Source of the DNA: Gemmatimonadota bacterium
GTDB lineage: Bacteria; JAAXHH01
Direction of reading: 5' to 3'
Length of the DNA stretch: 64,000 nt
NCBI GenBank assembly: GCA_009838645.1
Contig: VXRC01000032.1
Location: forward strand, 50,989 to 114,988
Shown here one piece after another: positions 1 through 8,478 of this stretch (position 1 is the first letter of the stretch; each line of letters opens with the position of its first letter). Under the pieces are notes generated by a model, which worked only from the letters and a program-made list of their open reading frames with translations, was not told the DNA's origin and did not search any database. The position numbers were made by a program, and so were the translations under genes.

Positions 1-747
1 CGGCGGCGCAAGGAGGATACGCTCACCTTCGAAGCGGCCCGGGACCTCGCGGAGAACGATCCGGTCCTCAGGGAGTCGAAAGGCCTCGTACTCGATTCGG
101 ACACCTGGCATCCCGGCATCATCGGCATCGTGGCGTCCCGCATGGTGGAAGCCTTCAACCGGCCGGTCGTGATGATCTCGACCGCGGGTGAGAAGGGACG
201 CGGCTCGGCGCGGACCGTGGGCGACTTCCACCTGTACAACGCCATCAAGGAGTGCTCCGACCTGCTGATCCAGTTCGGCGGCCACCACCACGCGGCGGGC
301 CTGTCCATCGAAAAGGAACGCATCGACGAGTTCAGGCAGAGATTCAACGAGGTGGTCGCGGCGCGCGCGACGCCGGCCGATTTCATCCCCAAGCTCGAAA
401 TCGACTCGGAAATCGAACTCGACGAGGTGACCCCGCGCATGGTCAAGCTCATGAAGATGATCGGGCCCTTCGGTCCGGCGAACCACCACCCTGTGCTCGT
501 GTCCCGCAACCTGAGCGTCGTCGGAAAACTCCGGACCATCGGGATGGAAAAGAAACACCTGAGGTTCAGGGTCAGGCAGAAAGGCCGCACCATGGACGCG
601 ATCGGTTTCGGCATGGCGCATTTCGCCGATCGCCTGAACGACAGCCGGGACCGCCTGGACCTGGCCTACACCATCGAGGAAAACACCTTTCGAGGCGAAA
701 CCAGCCTCCAGATGAGAATAAAAGACATACAACTCGGCACGGTATAG
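1..747 (+). CDS. recJ: Single-stranded-DNA exonuclease RecJ, C-terminal part (5' end outside window)
   Basis: RecJ degrades single-stranded DNA 5' to 3' in recombination and mismatch repair. Only the C-terminal 248 codons are present; the frame is open from the first base, so the gene starts upstream. The DHHA1 domain is visible, with the GIIGIVASR stretch and the glycine/histidine motif GGHHHAAGL that binds the nucleic acid substrate. The C-terminal OB-like domain follows, with the typical MIGPFGPANHHPV segment. The stop is TAG, and the next gene (meaB) begins 14 bp downstream, so the two are probably co-transcribed. The DHH catalytic domain cannot be checked here. Confidence 0.93.
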   Translation, partial: RRRKEDTLTFEAARDLAENDPVLRESKGLVLDSDTWHPGIIGIVASRMVEAFNRPVVMISTAGEKGRGSARTVGDFHLYNAIKECSDLLIQFGGHHHAAGLSIEKERIDEFRQRFNEVVAARATPADFIPKLEIDSEIELDEVTPRMVKLMKMIGPFGPANHHPVLVSRNLSVVGKLRTIGMEKKHLRFRVRQKGRTMDAIGFGMAHFADRLNDSRDRLDLAYTIEENTFRGETSLQMRIKDIQLGTV

Positions 748-761
748 CCTCCGATCCCGCT

Positions 762-1751
762 ATGAAACTACTCGACCGTTTCCTTGCCGGCGACCGAACC
801 GCATTGTCCCGCGTCATCACCCTCCTTGAAAACGACAGAGACCGGCGTTCCGCCATGCTGGACGTGCTGTATCCCCGTTCCGGCAAGGCCCGCCGCATCG
901 GGATTACGGGCCCGCCCGGTTCCGGAAAGAGCACCCTTGCCGACCGTCTCACCGCCCGGCTTCGCAAAAGCGGCCGCACGGTAGGCATCATCGCCGTGGA
1001 CCCGACGAGCCCCTTCACCGGCGGCGCGCTGCTCGGCGACCGGCTCCGCATGCAGGGATCGTGGGACGATCCGCAGGTTTTCATGCGCAGCCAGGCCGAC
1101 CGAAGCCATTCCGGCGGGCTTTCGGAGGCGACGCCTTACGCGATGACGGCCCTTGACGCCTTCGGCAAAGATGTTATCATTGTGGAGACCGTGGGCGTAG
1201 GCCAGTCCACCCTCGATGTTACCGACGTCAGCGATACGACCGTCGTCCTGCTCACGCCGGAATCGGGCGACAGCGTTCAGGCCATGAAGGCCGGCCTGAT
1301 GGAGATCGCCGACGTGCTGGTCGTCAACAAGTCCGACCGCGAAGGCGCGGACCGGTTCGCCTCGGAACTGAAGATGATCGTGGACATGGGGCGGTGGGAG
1401 GAAGGCTGGAAACCACCCGTCCTCAGCGCCAGCGCGCGGGACGATACCGGTATCGACGGCCTGTATGAGCGCCTGGACGCACACGCGGACTACCTCGCCG
1501 GAGAAGGCAGGTTGCAGGCGCGCCGGCTGCGCCAGGGGCGCTCGGCCATCGAGAAAGCGCTCGGCGAATGGTGGCATGGCCGGCTGACGGTGCTTCGGGA
1601 CGCCGGAGACGCGATGGACCGCCTTTCCGAACGCGTGGCCTGCAGGGAGTTGAGCCCGCTGGCGGCCGCCCGGGAGATGATGGAAGGGATCGAAGATCAT
1701 GGCGGAAAACATACGGGTTCTCGTCGCCAAACCGGGCCTGGACGGCCATGA
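762..1751 (+). CDS. meaB: Methylmalonyl-CoA mutase-associated GTPase MeaB (ArgK family)
   Basis: This G3E-family P-loop GTPase protects and reloads the adenosylcobalamin-dependent methylmalonyl-CoA mutase in the propionyl-CoA/succinyl-CoA pathway. At 329 aa it has the normal family length. The Walker A motif GPPGSGKST lies near residue 50, and the guanine-recognition motif NKSD is present in [10 protein letters not shown] chose the ATG at 762 because the reading frame upstream is a shadow of recJ and homology begins here. The 3' end overlaps the next gene, the B12-binding mutase subunit, by about 53 bp. This arrangement indicates translational coupling and supports the function. Confidence 0.93.
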   Translation: MKLLDRFLAGDRTALSRVITLLENDRDRRSAMLDVLYPRSGKARRIGITGPPGSGKSTLADRLTARLRKSGRTVGIIAVDPTSPFTGGALLGDRLRMQGSWDDPQVFMRSQADRSHSGGLSEATPYAMTALDAFGKDVIIVETVGVGQSTLDVTDVSDTTVVLLTPESGDSVQAMKAGLMEIADVLVVNKSDREGADRFASELKMIVDMGRWEEGWKPPVLSASARDDTGIDGLYERLDAHADYLAGEGRLQARRLRQGRSAIEKALGEWWHGRLTVLRDAGDAMDRLSERVACRELSPLAAAREMMEGIEDHGGKHTGSRRQTGPGRP

Positions 1752-2115
1752 CCGCGGCGCCAAGGTGGTGGCCGCGGCCTTGCGCGACGCCGGCATGGAA
1801 GTGATCTACACCGGGCTCCGGCAGACGCCGGAAATGATCGTGGAAGCGGCCGTGCAGGAGGACGTGGACGTGGTCGCGCTGAGCATCCTCTCGGGCGCCC
1901 ACATGACCATCTTCCCCCGGGTCATGGACCTGCTGCGGGAACGGGGCGTCCAGCACATGCTCCTCACCGGCGGCGGCATCATCCCGAAAACCGACGCGGA
2001 GGAGCTCGCGGAAATCGGCGTGGGAAAGCTGTTCGGTCCCGGCACTTCGACGCGGGACATCATCGCCTACATCAACGAGGAAGTGGACCGCCGCCGCGTG
2101 GCGGACGAGATTTAG
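1699..2115 (+). CDS. Methylmalonyl-CoA mutase, small cobalamin-binding subunit
   Basis: A stand-alone B12-binding domain of 138 aa, equivalent to the C-terminal domain of methylmalonyl-CoA mutase. It supplies the cobalamin site for conversion of methylmalonyl-CoA to succinyl-CoA. The base-off/His-on motif is clear: D15-G-H17-D-R-G20, with H17 as the lower cobalt ligand. It is followed by the SILSG loop and the glycine-rich TGGGIIP segment. Split mutases of this kind are known in archaea and many bacteria. The large catalytic subunit is not in this window, so it must be elsewhere. The gene overlaps meaB. Its last codons are repeated 60 bp downstream (see the repeat entry at 2093). Confidence 0.93.
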   Translation: MAENIRVLVAKPGLDGHDRGAKVVAAALRDAGMEVIYTGLRQTPEMIVEAAVQEDVDVVALSILSGAHMTIFPRVMDLLRERGVQHMLLTGGGIIPKTDAEELAEIGVGKLFGPGTSTRDIIAYINEEVDRRRVADEI

Positions 2116-2178
2116 GCCGTGGCGGTATCGTGACGGATGCGAGATGGCCCCTGCCGCGTGGCGGACGAGATTCAGGCC
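2093..2178. repeat. 26-bp direct repeat spanning the end of the mutase small-subunit gene
   Basis: Positions 2093-2118 and 2153-2178 match in 25 of 26 bases and are exactly 60 bp apart. The first copy contains the TAG stop codon of the mutase subunit. In the second copy the single difference turns TAG into CAG. The second copy therefore lies in an open frame leading into the amidohydrolase start. It looks like a recent local duplication of the gene end. Confidence 0.85.
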
Positions 2179-2211
2179 ACGGCTTTTAGGTTAGGTAACG
2201 AGGAGGTAAGC

Positions 2212-3918
2212 ATGCGAAAGTCAGTGATTGCAGCGACCATCGCGGGACTGATGTCCCTGGTATGGTCCACCGGCGGCGAGGCCCAGGTGCGCAGGTCCAC
2301 CGCGGACCTGGTGCTGAAAAACGGCACGGTCTACACGATGGACGCCGATCGGCCCAAGGCGCAGGCCGTGGCCGTCATCGGCAACCGGATCGCCGTCGTG
2401 GGCGTCGATGCGGACGTGGAGCCCTTCATCGGTCCCGATACCCGGGTGATCGATCTCGAAGGCCAGACCCTGGTGCCCGGGTTGAAGGAAAGCCACGGCC
2501 ACCTCATGGGCATCGGGATTGCCAAGATGACGGTCGACCTGGTGGGCATTTCGGGTTACGACGAACTCATCGAGCGGGTGCTTGCGGCGGCCGACGGTGT
2601 GGAGGAGGGCGATTGGATCACCGGCCGCGGGTGGCACGAGGAGAAGTGGACCGACCGCAGTTCGCTCACAGTCCGTGGGTTCATGACCCACCACAAGCTG
2701 AGCGAGGCCGTGCCGGATATCCCGGTGTACGTGCGACGGGCCGACGGCCATGCCGCCTTTGCCAACGCCAAAGCCATGGAACTGATGGGGATCGACCGGA
2801 ACACGCAGTCTCCCGAAGGCGGCGACATCATCAAGGACGCCGATGGCAACCCCACGGGGATCCTGGTGGACAAGGCCATGGGACTGGTGAGCGTTCCCGG
2901 CCTGACGGAGAACCAGCGGCGGCAGGCCCTTGAACTCGGCATCCAGGAATGCTTGGCCAACGGCATCACGATGTTCGATGACGCCGGAGTCGGCGAGGAC
3001 GGGATCGACCTGTACAAAGAGTACGCGGACGCGGGCAAGCTGGACATGCGCGTCTACGTGATGGCCTCGAATCTGCACACCATGGTCGCCCTGCAGAAAC
3101 CGTGGTCTCACCCCGAGGGGTTTCTCACCGTCCGTGCCGTCAAGATGTACGGAGACGGGGCGCTCGGCTCGCGGGGCGCCTGGCTGCTGGAGCCCTACGA
3201 AGACGATCCGGGAAATTCCGGATTCCCCACGACCCCGCCCGACATGATCTACGACGCCGCCCGTTTCGCCCTGGAGCATGGATGGCAGGTGTGCACCCAC
3301 GCCATCGGCGACCGCGGTAACCGCATGATGCTCGACATGTACGAGAAGGCGATGGAGGAATTCCCCCACGTGAAGGACCACCGGTTCCGCGACGAACATA
3401 CCCAGATCCTGGACGAGGCGGACATCCCCCGGTTCGCCCAACTGGGCGTGATCGCGTCGATGCAGGGCATACACGCGACCTCGGACCTTCCCTGGGCGCC
3501 GGACCGGCTCGGTACCTCCCGCACGGCGGAGGGCGGCTATGTCTGGCAGAAGCTGCTACAGCATGGCGTGAAGGTCATCAACGGGACCGACGCGCCGGTG
3601 GAGGACATCAGTCCCATCGCTTCCTTCTACGCCAGCGTGACCCGTGAGCGGCCGGACGGTACGCCCGAAGGCGGGATGTTCGGCGACCAGCGCATGTCGC
3701 GCCAGGAGGCGTTGCGGTCCTATACCCTGGACGCCGCCTACGGCTCGTTTCACGAAGACGTGCTCGGGTCCATCGAGCAGGGCAAGCTCGCCGATTTTAC
3801 GGTGTTGTCGAAAGACATCATGACCGTGCCTGAGAACCAGATCCTGGACACGGAAATCGTGTATACCATCGTGGACGGGAAAGTGCGGTACGAGAGAGGG
3901 CGGCCCGCGGTTCCGTGA
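2212..3918 (+). CDS. Exported amidohydrolase, YtcJ-like (amidohydrolase 3 family)
   Basis: A 568-aa metal-dependent hydrolase of the YtcJ type; the substrate (an amide, imide or related C-N bond) cannot be assigned. The N-terminal MRKSVIAATIAGLMSLVW reads as a signal peptide with probable cleavage after GEA, so the enzyme is periplasmic or secreted. The metal-site signatures are the early ESHGH motif, the histidine segment CTHAIGDRGN, and the late aspartate in NGTDAPVED. I chose the ATG at 2212 because a strong ribosome-binding site (AGGAGGT, 2201-2207) sits just before it and the signal peptide begins there. The gene is followed by a 22-bp tandem repeat and a good rho-independent terminator, so it ends the transcription unit. 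Confidence 0.88.
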   Translation: MRKSVIAATIAGLMSLVWSTGGEAQVRRSTADLVLKNGTVYTMDADRPKAQAVAVIGNRIAVVGVDADVEPFIGPDTRVIDLEGQTLVPGLKESHGHLMGIGIAKMTVDLVGISGYDELIERVLAAADGVEEGDWITGRGWHEEKWTDRSSLTVRGFMTHHKLSEAVPDIPVYVRRADGHAAFANAKAMELMGIDRNTQSPEGGDIIKDADGNPTGILVDKAMGLVSVPGLTENQRRQALELGIQECLANGITMFDDAGVGEDGIDLYKEYADAGKLDMRVYVMASNLHTMVALQKPWSHPEGFLTVRAVKMYGDGALGSRGAWLLEPYEDDPGNSGFPTTPPDMIYDAARFALEHGWQVCTHAIGDRGNRMMLDMYEKAMEEFPHVKDHRFRDEHTQILDEADIPRFAQLGVIASMQGIHATSDLPWAPDRLGTSRTAEGGYVWQKLLQHGVKVINGTDAPVEDISPIASFYASVTRERPDGTPEGGMFGDQRMSRQEALRSYTLDAAYGSFHEDVLGSIEQGKLADFTVLSKDIMTVPENQILDTEIVYTIVDGKVRYERGRPAVP

Positions 3919-3978
3919 TGGGACCGGCCGAAGCAAGCGGCCCGCCATGCCGTAATGGTAAGGCCGAAGCGGACCACG

Positions 3979-4022
3979 CAGCGCGCCGAAGTACAACCGG
4001 CAGCGCGTCGAAGTACAACCGG
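3979..4022. repeat. 22-bp tandem repeat, two copies
   Basis: Two adjacent 22-bp units (3979-4000 and 4001-4022) differ at one base and lie between the amidohydrolase stop and its terminator. This is a short local duplication with no visible coding or regulatory role. Confidence 0.85.
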
Positions 4023-4031
4023 CAGTGTAAG

Positions 4032-4070
4032 GAACGGGGAGGGAACCCACGGGGGCTTTCCCCGTTCTTT
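4032..4070 (+). terminator. Rho-independent terminator after the amidohydrolase
   Basis: A 9-bp perfect stem (GAACGGGGA at 4032-4040 pairing with TCCCCGTTC at 4059-4067) with an 18-nt loop is followed directly by TTTAT. It lies 114 bp past the stop codon and separates this unit from the lolA-rimO group. The stem strength is good, but the U-tract is short. Confidence 0.75.
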
Positions 4071-4180
4071 ATATCAGGGAATCCATCCACTGTAGAACTT
4101 GACGCGGACGCGTTTAGGATACATATTTTCAGGCTTGCGTAGGAAGTGATTCGCATGGGTATTCCGCGAGAGGAGTTGGC

Positions 4181-4912
4181 ATGGCCGCTCATCTCTGGGT
4201 CGGCCTGTTGACCGGCCTGATGGCGATGCAGGGTGTTGAAGCGACGGGGGTCGTCCGGACGCCGGAGGACGTCGGACCGCTGGAGTACGTCGGACCGCCG
4301 GAGCAGCTTCATACGGCGGAGACCGTCACCGGAAAGATGCGCCAGCGCTTCGACGCCGTGCGGTCTCTGGCGGCCCGGTATACCGTTACGACGTTTGCGG
4401 CCGTGCTCGAAAGCCGTAGCGAGACCGAAGGGAAACTCTATCTGCAGAGGGACCGGAACCGCCTGCGCATGGAAGAGGCCGGCCAGACCATCGTTTCAGA
4501 CGGCGAGACGCTGTGGACCTACGTGCCCGGCAACCGGCAGGTCATCGTGTCGCCGGCGGGGGAAGAGGGATCGGAATCCGGACCCGGGCGCACGGGCCGG
4601 CCAGGCCGACCGGACGACTTCATATTCAACTACTCGAACCGTTACCTGTATGCGCTGGAGGGCAGGGAACCGGTCGATGGCATGCCGTGCTCCCGGCTCA
4701 GGCTCACCGCCGTCGAACCGGCCGACGGCCTTCCGGATCTGCGCATCTGGGTGGACGAGAAAAACTGGCTTACGCGGAAAGTGACGTACAGGGACGACAT
4801 GGGGTCTGAAACCACCCTGCGTTTCATGGATTACCGTCTGAACGAGAAACTCGCTCCCGGGTTGTTCGAAATGACGGCGCCCGAGGGGGTCGAATGGGTC
4901 GACCTGCGCTGA
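4181..4912 (+). CDS. LolA-type outer-membrane lipoprotein carrier
   Basis: A predicted periplasmic protein of 243 aa with the LolA/LolB-like fold. LolA shuttles lipoproteins from the inner to the outer membrane. The N-terminus (MAAHLWVGLLTGLMAM) is a short signal peptide. The body has the family pattern of successive beta strands, including GKLYLQRDRNRLRME, VSDGETLWTYVPGNRQV and the C-terminal ELAPGLFEM-like segment (here KLAPGLFEM). The ATG at 4181 follows an AGGAG site (4172-4176). It stands directly upstream of rimO and a BamD-like gene, so the three form an envelope/translation group. It could instead be a LolA-like protein of the MucB/RseB group. Confidence 0.8.
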   Translation: MAAHLWVGLLTGLMAMQGVEATGVVRTPEDVGPLEYVGPPEQLHTAETVTGKMRQRFDAVRSLAARYTVTTFAAVLESRSETEGKLYLQRDRNRLRMEEAGQTIVSDGETLWTYVPGNRQVIVSPAGEEGSESGPGRTGRPGRPDDFIFNYSNRYLYALEGREPVDGMPCSRLRLTAVEPADGLPDLRIWVDEKNWLTRKVTYRDDMGSETTLRFMDYRLNEKLAPGLFEMTAPEGVEWVDLR

Positions 4913-4959
4913 AGGACGCCGCGTAGAAGCAGAGTAAGCGCAGCAAGCGGAGAAAGACT

Positions 4960-6384
4960 TTGCCCAACATCAGTCTCGCCAGCCTGGGTTGTTCGAAGAA
5001 CCTGGTGGATTCCGAAGTCATGCTGGGCCAGCTCACCCGGGCTGGATACAACGTGGTGGCCGACCACGGCGACGCGGACGTCATCATCGTGAACACCTGT
5101 GCGTTCATCGGTCCCGCCAAGGAGGAGTCCATCGAGACCATACTGGACCTCGCGCGGTTCAAGGAGGACGGCCGGTGCGATTCGCTCGTCGTCACGGGAT
5201 GCATGGCGCAGCGATACGCCCACGGCCTGGTGGCCGAAATGCCGGAAGTGGACGCCGTGATCGGTGTGCATCAATACCCGCGCATCGTCCAACTGCTGGA
5301 CCGTCTGCGCGGCCGGCGCGAGACCCTGCGGGAGATACGAAGGCAGCCCCTGCCCACCGACTACTCCTACCCGAGGGTCATCACCACGCCCCGCCATTCC
5401 GTCTACCTCAAGATCGCCGAGGGGTGCGACCGCAGGTGCACGTTCTGCATCATCCCGGCCATCCGGGGCGGCCAGCGGAGCCGCACCGTGGATTCGCTCG
5501 TGGAAGAGGCCCGGACGCTGGCCGGCCAGGGCGCCGTCGAACTGAACCTGATCTCGCAAGACACCACCTGGTACGGCAAGGACCTGGCGCAGCCGGCCAG
5601 GCTGGAGGACCTGCTCACCGCCCTGAACGGCGTGGAAGGCGTGCGCTGGATCCGGGCGCTGTACAATCACCCCGTGCGGTTCACCGACACGCTGATCCAT
5701 GCCTTCGCCGACCTGGAACGGGTGTGCAACTATATCGACATGCCTCTGCAGCACATATCGGACCCCATGCTCTCGCGCATGAACCGCGAGACGACCTCGA
5801 AGGAGACGCGCGCGCTCCTGAAGCGGATCCGCGACCGGATGCCGGACGCGACGCTGAGAACCACCTTCATCGTGGGCTTTCCGGGAGAGACCGAGGAGGA
5901 CTTCGAACAGCTCTACGACTTCGTCGGGGAGACGCGGTTCGACCGCATGGGCGTGTTCATGTATTCGCGGGAGGAGCAGACGCCGGCCGCACGGTACGAC
6001 GGCCAGATCTCCGAGCCCGTCAAGCAGGAGCGGCACGACCGGCTCATGGCGCTGCAGCGCGAAATATCACTCGAACGCAACCGGTCCTTCGTGGGGAAGA
6101 CGGTCGAAGTGCTGATCGACGAACTTGCCGATGAAGGGCACTACACCGGGCGGACCGCCGCGGATGCGCCGGAGGTCGACAACGAGGTGCTGGTCACCGG
6201 CGAAGGCCTGGCGGCCGAGGACGGTCTGGCCCCCGGAGACTTCGCCTCCGTGGACATCATCGACGCCATGGAATACGACCTGGTCGGCGCGGTCTCGACA
6301 GGGTCCCCCGTACACGGTGGACCAAAACCGCAGCGAGGGCCAAACCCGCAGACGTTTCCCGCCCAATTCGGAACACCGGCATGA
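4960..6384 (+). CDS. rimO: Ribosomal protein S12 methylthiotransferase RimO
   Basis: A radical-SAM enzyme that adds a methylthio group to the conserved aspartate of ribosomal protein S12. All signatures are present. The N-terminal UPF0004 cysteines C11 (SLGCSKN), C47 (NTCAF) and C81 (TGCMAQ) ligate the auxiliary cluster. The radical-SAM motif C156-x3-C160-x2-C163 is found in EGCDRRCTFC. The TRAM domain occupies roughly residues 370-440. The SLGCSKN signature and QDTTWYGKDL segment separate RimO from its paralogue MiaB. The start is TTG at 4960, because the conserved N-terminus begins there. A proline/glycine-rich tail of about 30 residues extends beyond the TRAM domain. The stop overlaps the next ATG by 4 bp. 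Confidence 0.96.
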   Translation: MPNISLASLGCSKNLVDSEVMLGQLTRAGYNVVADHGDADVIIVNTCAFIGPAKEESIETILDLARFKEDGRCDSLVVTGCMAQRYAHGLVAEMPEVDAVIGVHQYPRIVQLLDRLRGRRETLREIRRQPLPTDYSYPRVITTPRHSVYLKIAEGCDRRCTFCIIPAIRGGQRSRTVDSLVEEARTLAGQGAVELNLISQDTTWYGKDLAQPARLEDLLTALNGVEGVRWIRALYNHPVRFTDTLIHAFADLERVCNYIDMPLQHISDPMLSRMNRETTSKETRALLKRIRDRMPDATLRTTFIVGFPGETEEDFEQLYDFVGETRFDRMGVFMYSREEQTPAARYDGQISEPVKQERHDRLMALQREISLERNRSFVGKTVEVLIDELADEGHYTGRTAADAPEVDNEVLVTGEGLAAEDGLAPGDFASVDIIDAMEYDLVGAVSTGSPVHGGPKPQRGPNPQTFPAQFGTPA

Positions 6385-7283
6385 TCATCCCCCCCTTACG
6401 CCGCTACAGGATCCCCGTCACGGGGATATTCCTCGCCCTGCTCGTGGTTTCGGCGTGCAGCCCGCCCGGATTCGAGTCCGACTGGACCGCGGAGGAACTC
6501 TACGACTACGCCATGGAGCGCGTGGAGCAGGAGGACTGGCTGAATGCCCTGGACGCCTTCCGGGCCATCACCCTCGGCCACTCCGGCAGCGATATCGTGG
6601 ACGACGCCCTGTACCATCAGGGGGAAATGCACATCAACATGGAGGAATACCCCCTGGCCACGCTCGTGTTCCGGCGGCTGATCAGCGATTTTCCCCAGAG
6701 CCCGTACAGCGACGAGAGCCAGTACAAGCTGGCCTATGCCACGTTCCTCCAGTCCAATCCGCCCCATCTCACACAGGACAAGACCTTCGAAGCCATCCGC
6801 GAACTCCAGTTCTTCCTCCAGGAGTATCCCGACAGCGAATGGAGCGCGGAAGTCCACGAGCTGCTGCAGCAATGTTTCGACAAGGTGGCCGAGAAGGATT
6901 ACCGGATCGGCAACCTCTACTACAAGTTGAAGGACTGGGAAGCGGCCCGTCTCTATTTCGGCGAACTGCTGGAAACCTACCCCATGAGCAACTGGGCTTC
7001 CCGGGCGCAATTCGAAATCGCCGACAGCTACGCGAGGGAGGGGAAATACCGGGAAGCCATCGAGCAGTTCGAGATTTTCATCCAGAGCTATCCCGAAAAC
7101 GAACGGTCGGCGGAGGCCGGAAAGCGTCTTTCCGAACTGAGAAACAGTTACGTAGCGCCATCCCTGGCCGAGGACGGCCCCATGGACGACACGTCTTACA
7201 CGGACGACCCGGCTTCCACGGACGACCCGGCTTCCACGGACGGATCCTCACCGGCCGAATCCGAGAGCGGCAACTCACCGTGA
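6381..7283 (+). CDS. Outer-membrane assembly lipoprotein, BamD (YfiO) family
   Basis: A 300-aa TPR lipoprotein of the BamD type, part of the machine that inserts beta-barrel proteins into the outer membrane. The N-terminal signal ends in a lipobox (VVSAC, with Cys26 as the lipidated residue). Several TPR-like helical pairs follow, with characteristic segments such as DALYHQGEMHINMEEYPLA and YREAIEQFEIFIQSYP. The acidic, serine-rich C-terminus contains two perfect 18-bp repeats coding for TDDPAS, which look like a linker expansion. It overlaps rimO by ATGA and nadD by GTGA, so the three genes are translationally coupled. Confidence 0.87.
   Translation: MIIPPLRRYRIPVTGIFLALLVVSACSPPGFESDWTAEELYDYAMERVEQEDWLNALDAFRAITLGHSGSDIVDDALYHQGEMHINMEEYPLATLVFRRLISDFPQSPYSDESQYKLAYATFLQSNPPHLTQDKTFEAIRELQFFLQEYPDSEWSAEVHELLQQCFDKVAEKDYRIGNLYYKLKDWEAARLYFGELLETYPMSNWASRAQFEIADSYAREGKYREAIEQFEIFIQSYPENERSAEAGKRLSELRNSYVAPSLAEDGPMDDTSYTDDPASTDDPASTDGSSPAESESGNSP
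7200..7235. repeat. 18-bp tandem repeat inside the BamD-like gene
   Basis: Two perfect adjacent copies (7200-7217 and 7218-7235) each encode TDDPAS in the disordered C-terminal tail, and a partial third copy follows. The repeat keeps the reading frame. Confidence 0.9.
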
Positions 7284-7870
7284 ACATCCAACGGCTCGGT
7301 GTTTACGGGGGTACGTTCGACCCGATTCACGCCGGCCACCTGGACATTGCCCGGGGCGTGGTCGAACACTGTGCCCTCGACAGGCTCCTGTTCATCCCTT
7401 CCGCCCGCCCTCCGCACAAGCGGGGGCACGCCGTCGCCTCGCCGGATGATCGGTATCGTATGACGCAGTTGGCCGCGCGGAACGATCCCCGGTTCGAGGT
7501 GTCGGACGCGGAGATCAACCGCCCCGGCCTGTCCTATACCGTGGACACGCTGGAGGCGCTGCGGGAGATCTACGGCGAGTCCTGTGCATTCCACCTCGTC
7601 ATCGGGGCCGACAGCCTGCTCGAGATCGACACCTGGCATGCACCGGACCGGGTATTCGAACTGGCGACGGTCGTGACGGTTCCCCGGCCCGGCAAAGACC
7701 TCTCCGGTCTGGATCCCAGTTGGCGGGACCGGGTCGTCTCCCTCCAGCTTCCCGAGATCGACATCTCTTCCACGGACATCCGCCGTCGCGTCAAAGCAGA
7801 ACTCCCCATCACCCACCTTGTCCCGGCGGAAGTGGCGGACTATATCGAAGAACGCGGCCTTTACAGGTAA
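7280..7870 (+). CDS. nadD: Nicotinate-nucleotide adenylyltransferase
   Basis: NadD adenylates nicotinate mononucleotide to deamido-NAD in NAD biosynthesis. The protein of 196 aa has the normal family length. The nucleotidyltransferase motif GGTFDPIHAGH (HxGH type) lies at residues 10-20, and the second motif ISSTDIRRR is near the C-terminus. The start is GTG at 7280, which overlaps the stop of the BamD-like gene by 4 bp. No other start fits the conserved N-terminus (RLGVYGGTFDP). The gene converges on coaE with only 10 bp between the stops. Confidence 0.94.
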   Translation: MNIQRLGVYGGTFDPIHAGHLDIARGVVEHCALDRLLFIPSARPPHKRGHAVASPDDRYRMTQLAARNDPRFEVSDAEINRPGLSYTVDTLEALREIYGESCAFHLVIGADSLLEIDTWHAPDRVFELATVVTVPRPGKDLSGLDPSWRDRVVSLQLPEIDISSTDIRRRVKAELPITHLVPAEVADYIEERGLYR

Positions 7871-7880
7871 CGGGGCTGTT

Positions 7881-8471
7881 TCAGGAGAGGATGCGCTTCC
7901 AGAGCGCTTCGGCCTTTTCGATCAGTTCGTTCCGCGTGCCGTTGTTTTCCAGGATAAAATCCGCCCACCGGGCCTGTTTCGCGTCAGACTCCTGGGCGGC
8001 GATACGCGCTTCGGCCTCGCCGCCGGTGAGGCCGCGGAGGATGATCCGTTCTTTGCGTGCGGAAGCGGGTGCGGTGACCAGGATGACCCGGTCGGCCAGG
8101 TCGGTGGGTCCGGTGTCGACCAGCAGGGGGGCGTCCACCACGACGACCCCGTCATAGCCCTCGGCGCGCATCCCGGTGATCCGGCGGCGAATTTCTCCGC
8201 GTATGGCGGGCCGTACCAGGCGGTTCAGCCGTTGCCGGGCTTGCTCGTCGCCGAAGACCAGGCGTCCGAGGGCCCGCCGGTCCACGTCCCCTTCGGCCGT
8301 CAGGACGGCCTCGCCGAAGGCCGACCGGATATCGTCGCGCATCCGTTCGGTCCGCAGCAGGTCGTGGCCGATGGCGTCGGCGTCCAGCACGCGGGCGCCG
8401 AGCCGCTCGAATACCCGTGCCGCCGTCGATTTACCCGAGGCGATGCCGCCGGCTACTCCGATGACGATCAA
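7881..8471 (-). CDS. coaE: Dephospho-CoA kinase
   Basis: CoaE phosphorylates dephospho-CoA in the last step of coenzyme A synthesis. The protein is 196 aa, typical for the family. The Walker A motif GGIASGKST is at residues 9-17. The conserved LDADAIGHDLL segment follows, and the lid region contains the RRALGRLVFGDEQARQRLNRLVRPAI stretch (shown here only as a family-typical pattern). It lies 7 bp downstream of smc on the same strand, so it is likely co-transcribed with smc. Confidence 0.94.
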   Translation of the reverse strand: MIVIGVAGGIASGKSTAARVFERLGARVLDADAIGHDLLRTERMRDDIRSAFGEAVLTAEGDVDRRALGRLVFGDEQARQRLNRLVRPAIRGEIRRRITGMRAEGYDGVVVVDAPLLVDTGPTDLADRVILVTAPASARKERIILRGLTGGEAEARIAAQESDAKQARWADFILENNGTRNELIEKAEALWKRILS

Positions 8472-8478
8472 GTCTCAC

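Noticed and set aside
252..761. N-terminal extension of the meaB frame through the recJ gene
   Set aside because: It is the out-of-frame reading of recJ; MeaB homology begins at the ATG at 762.
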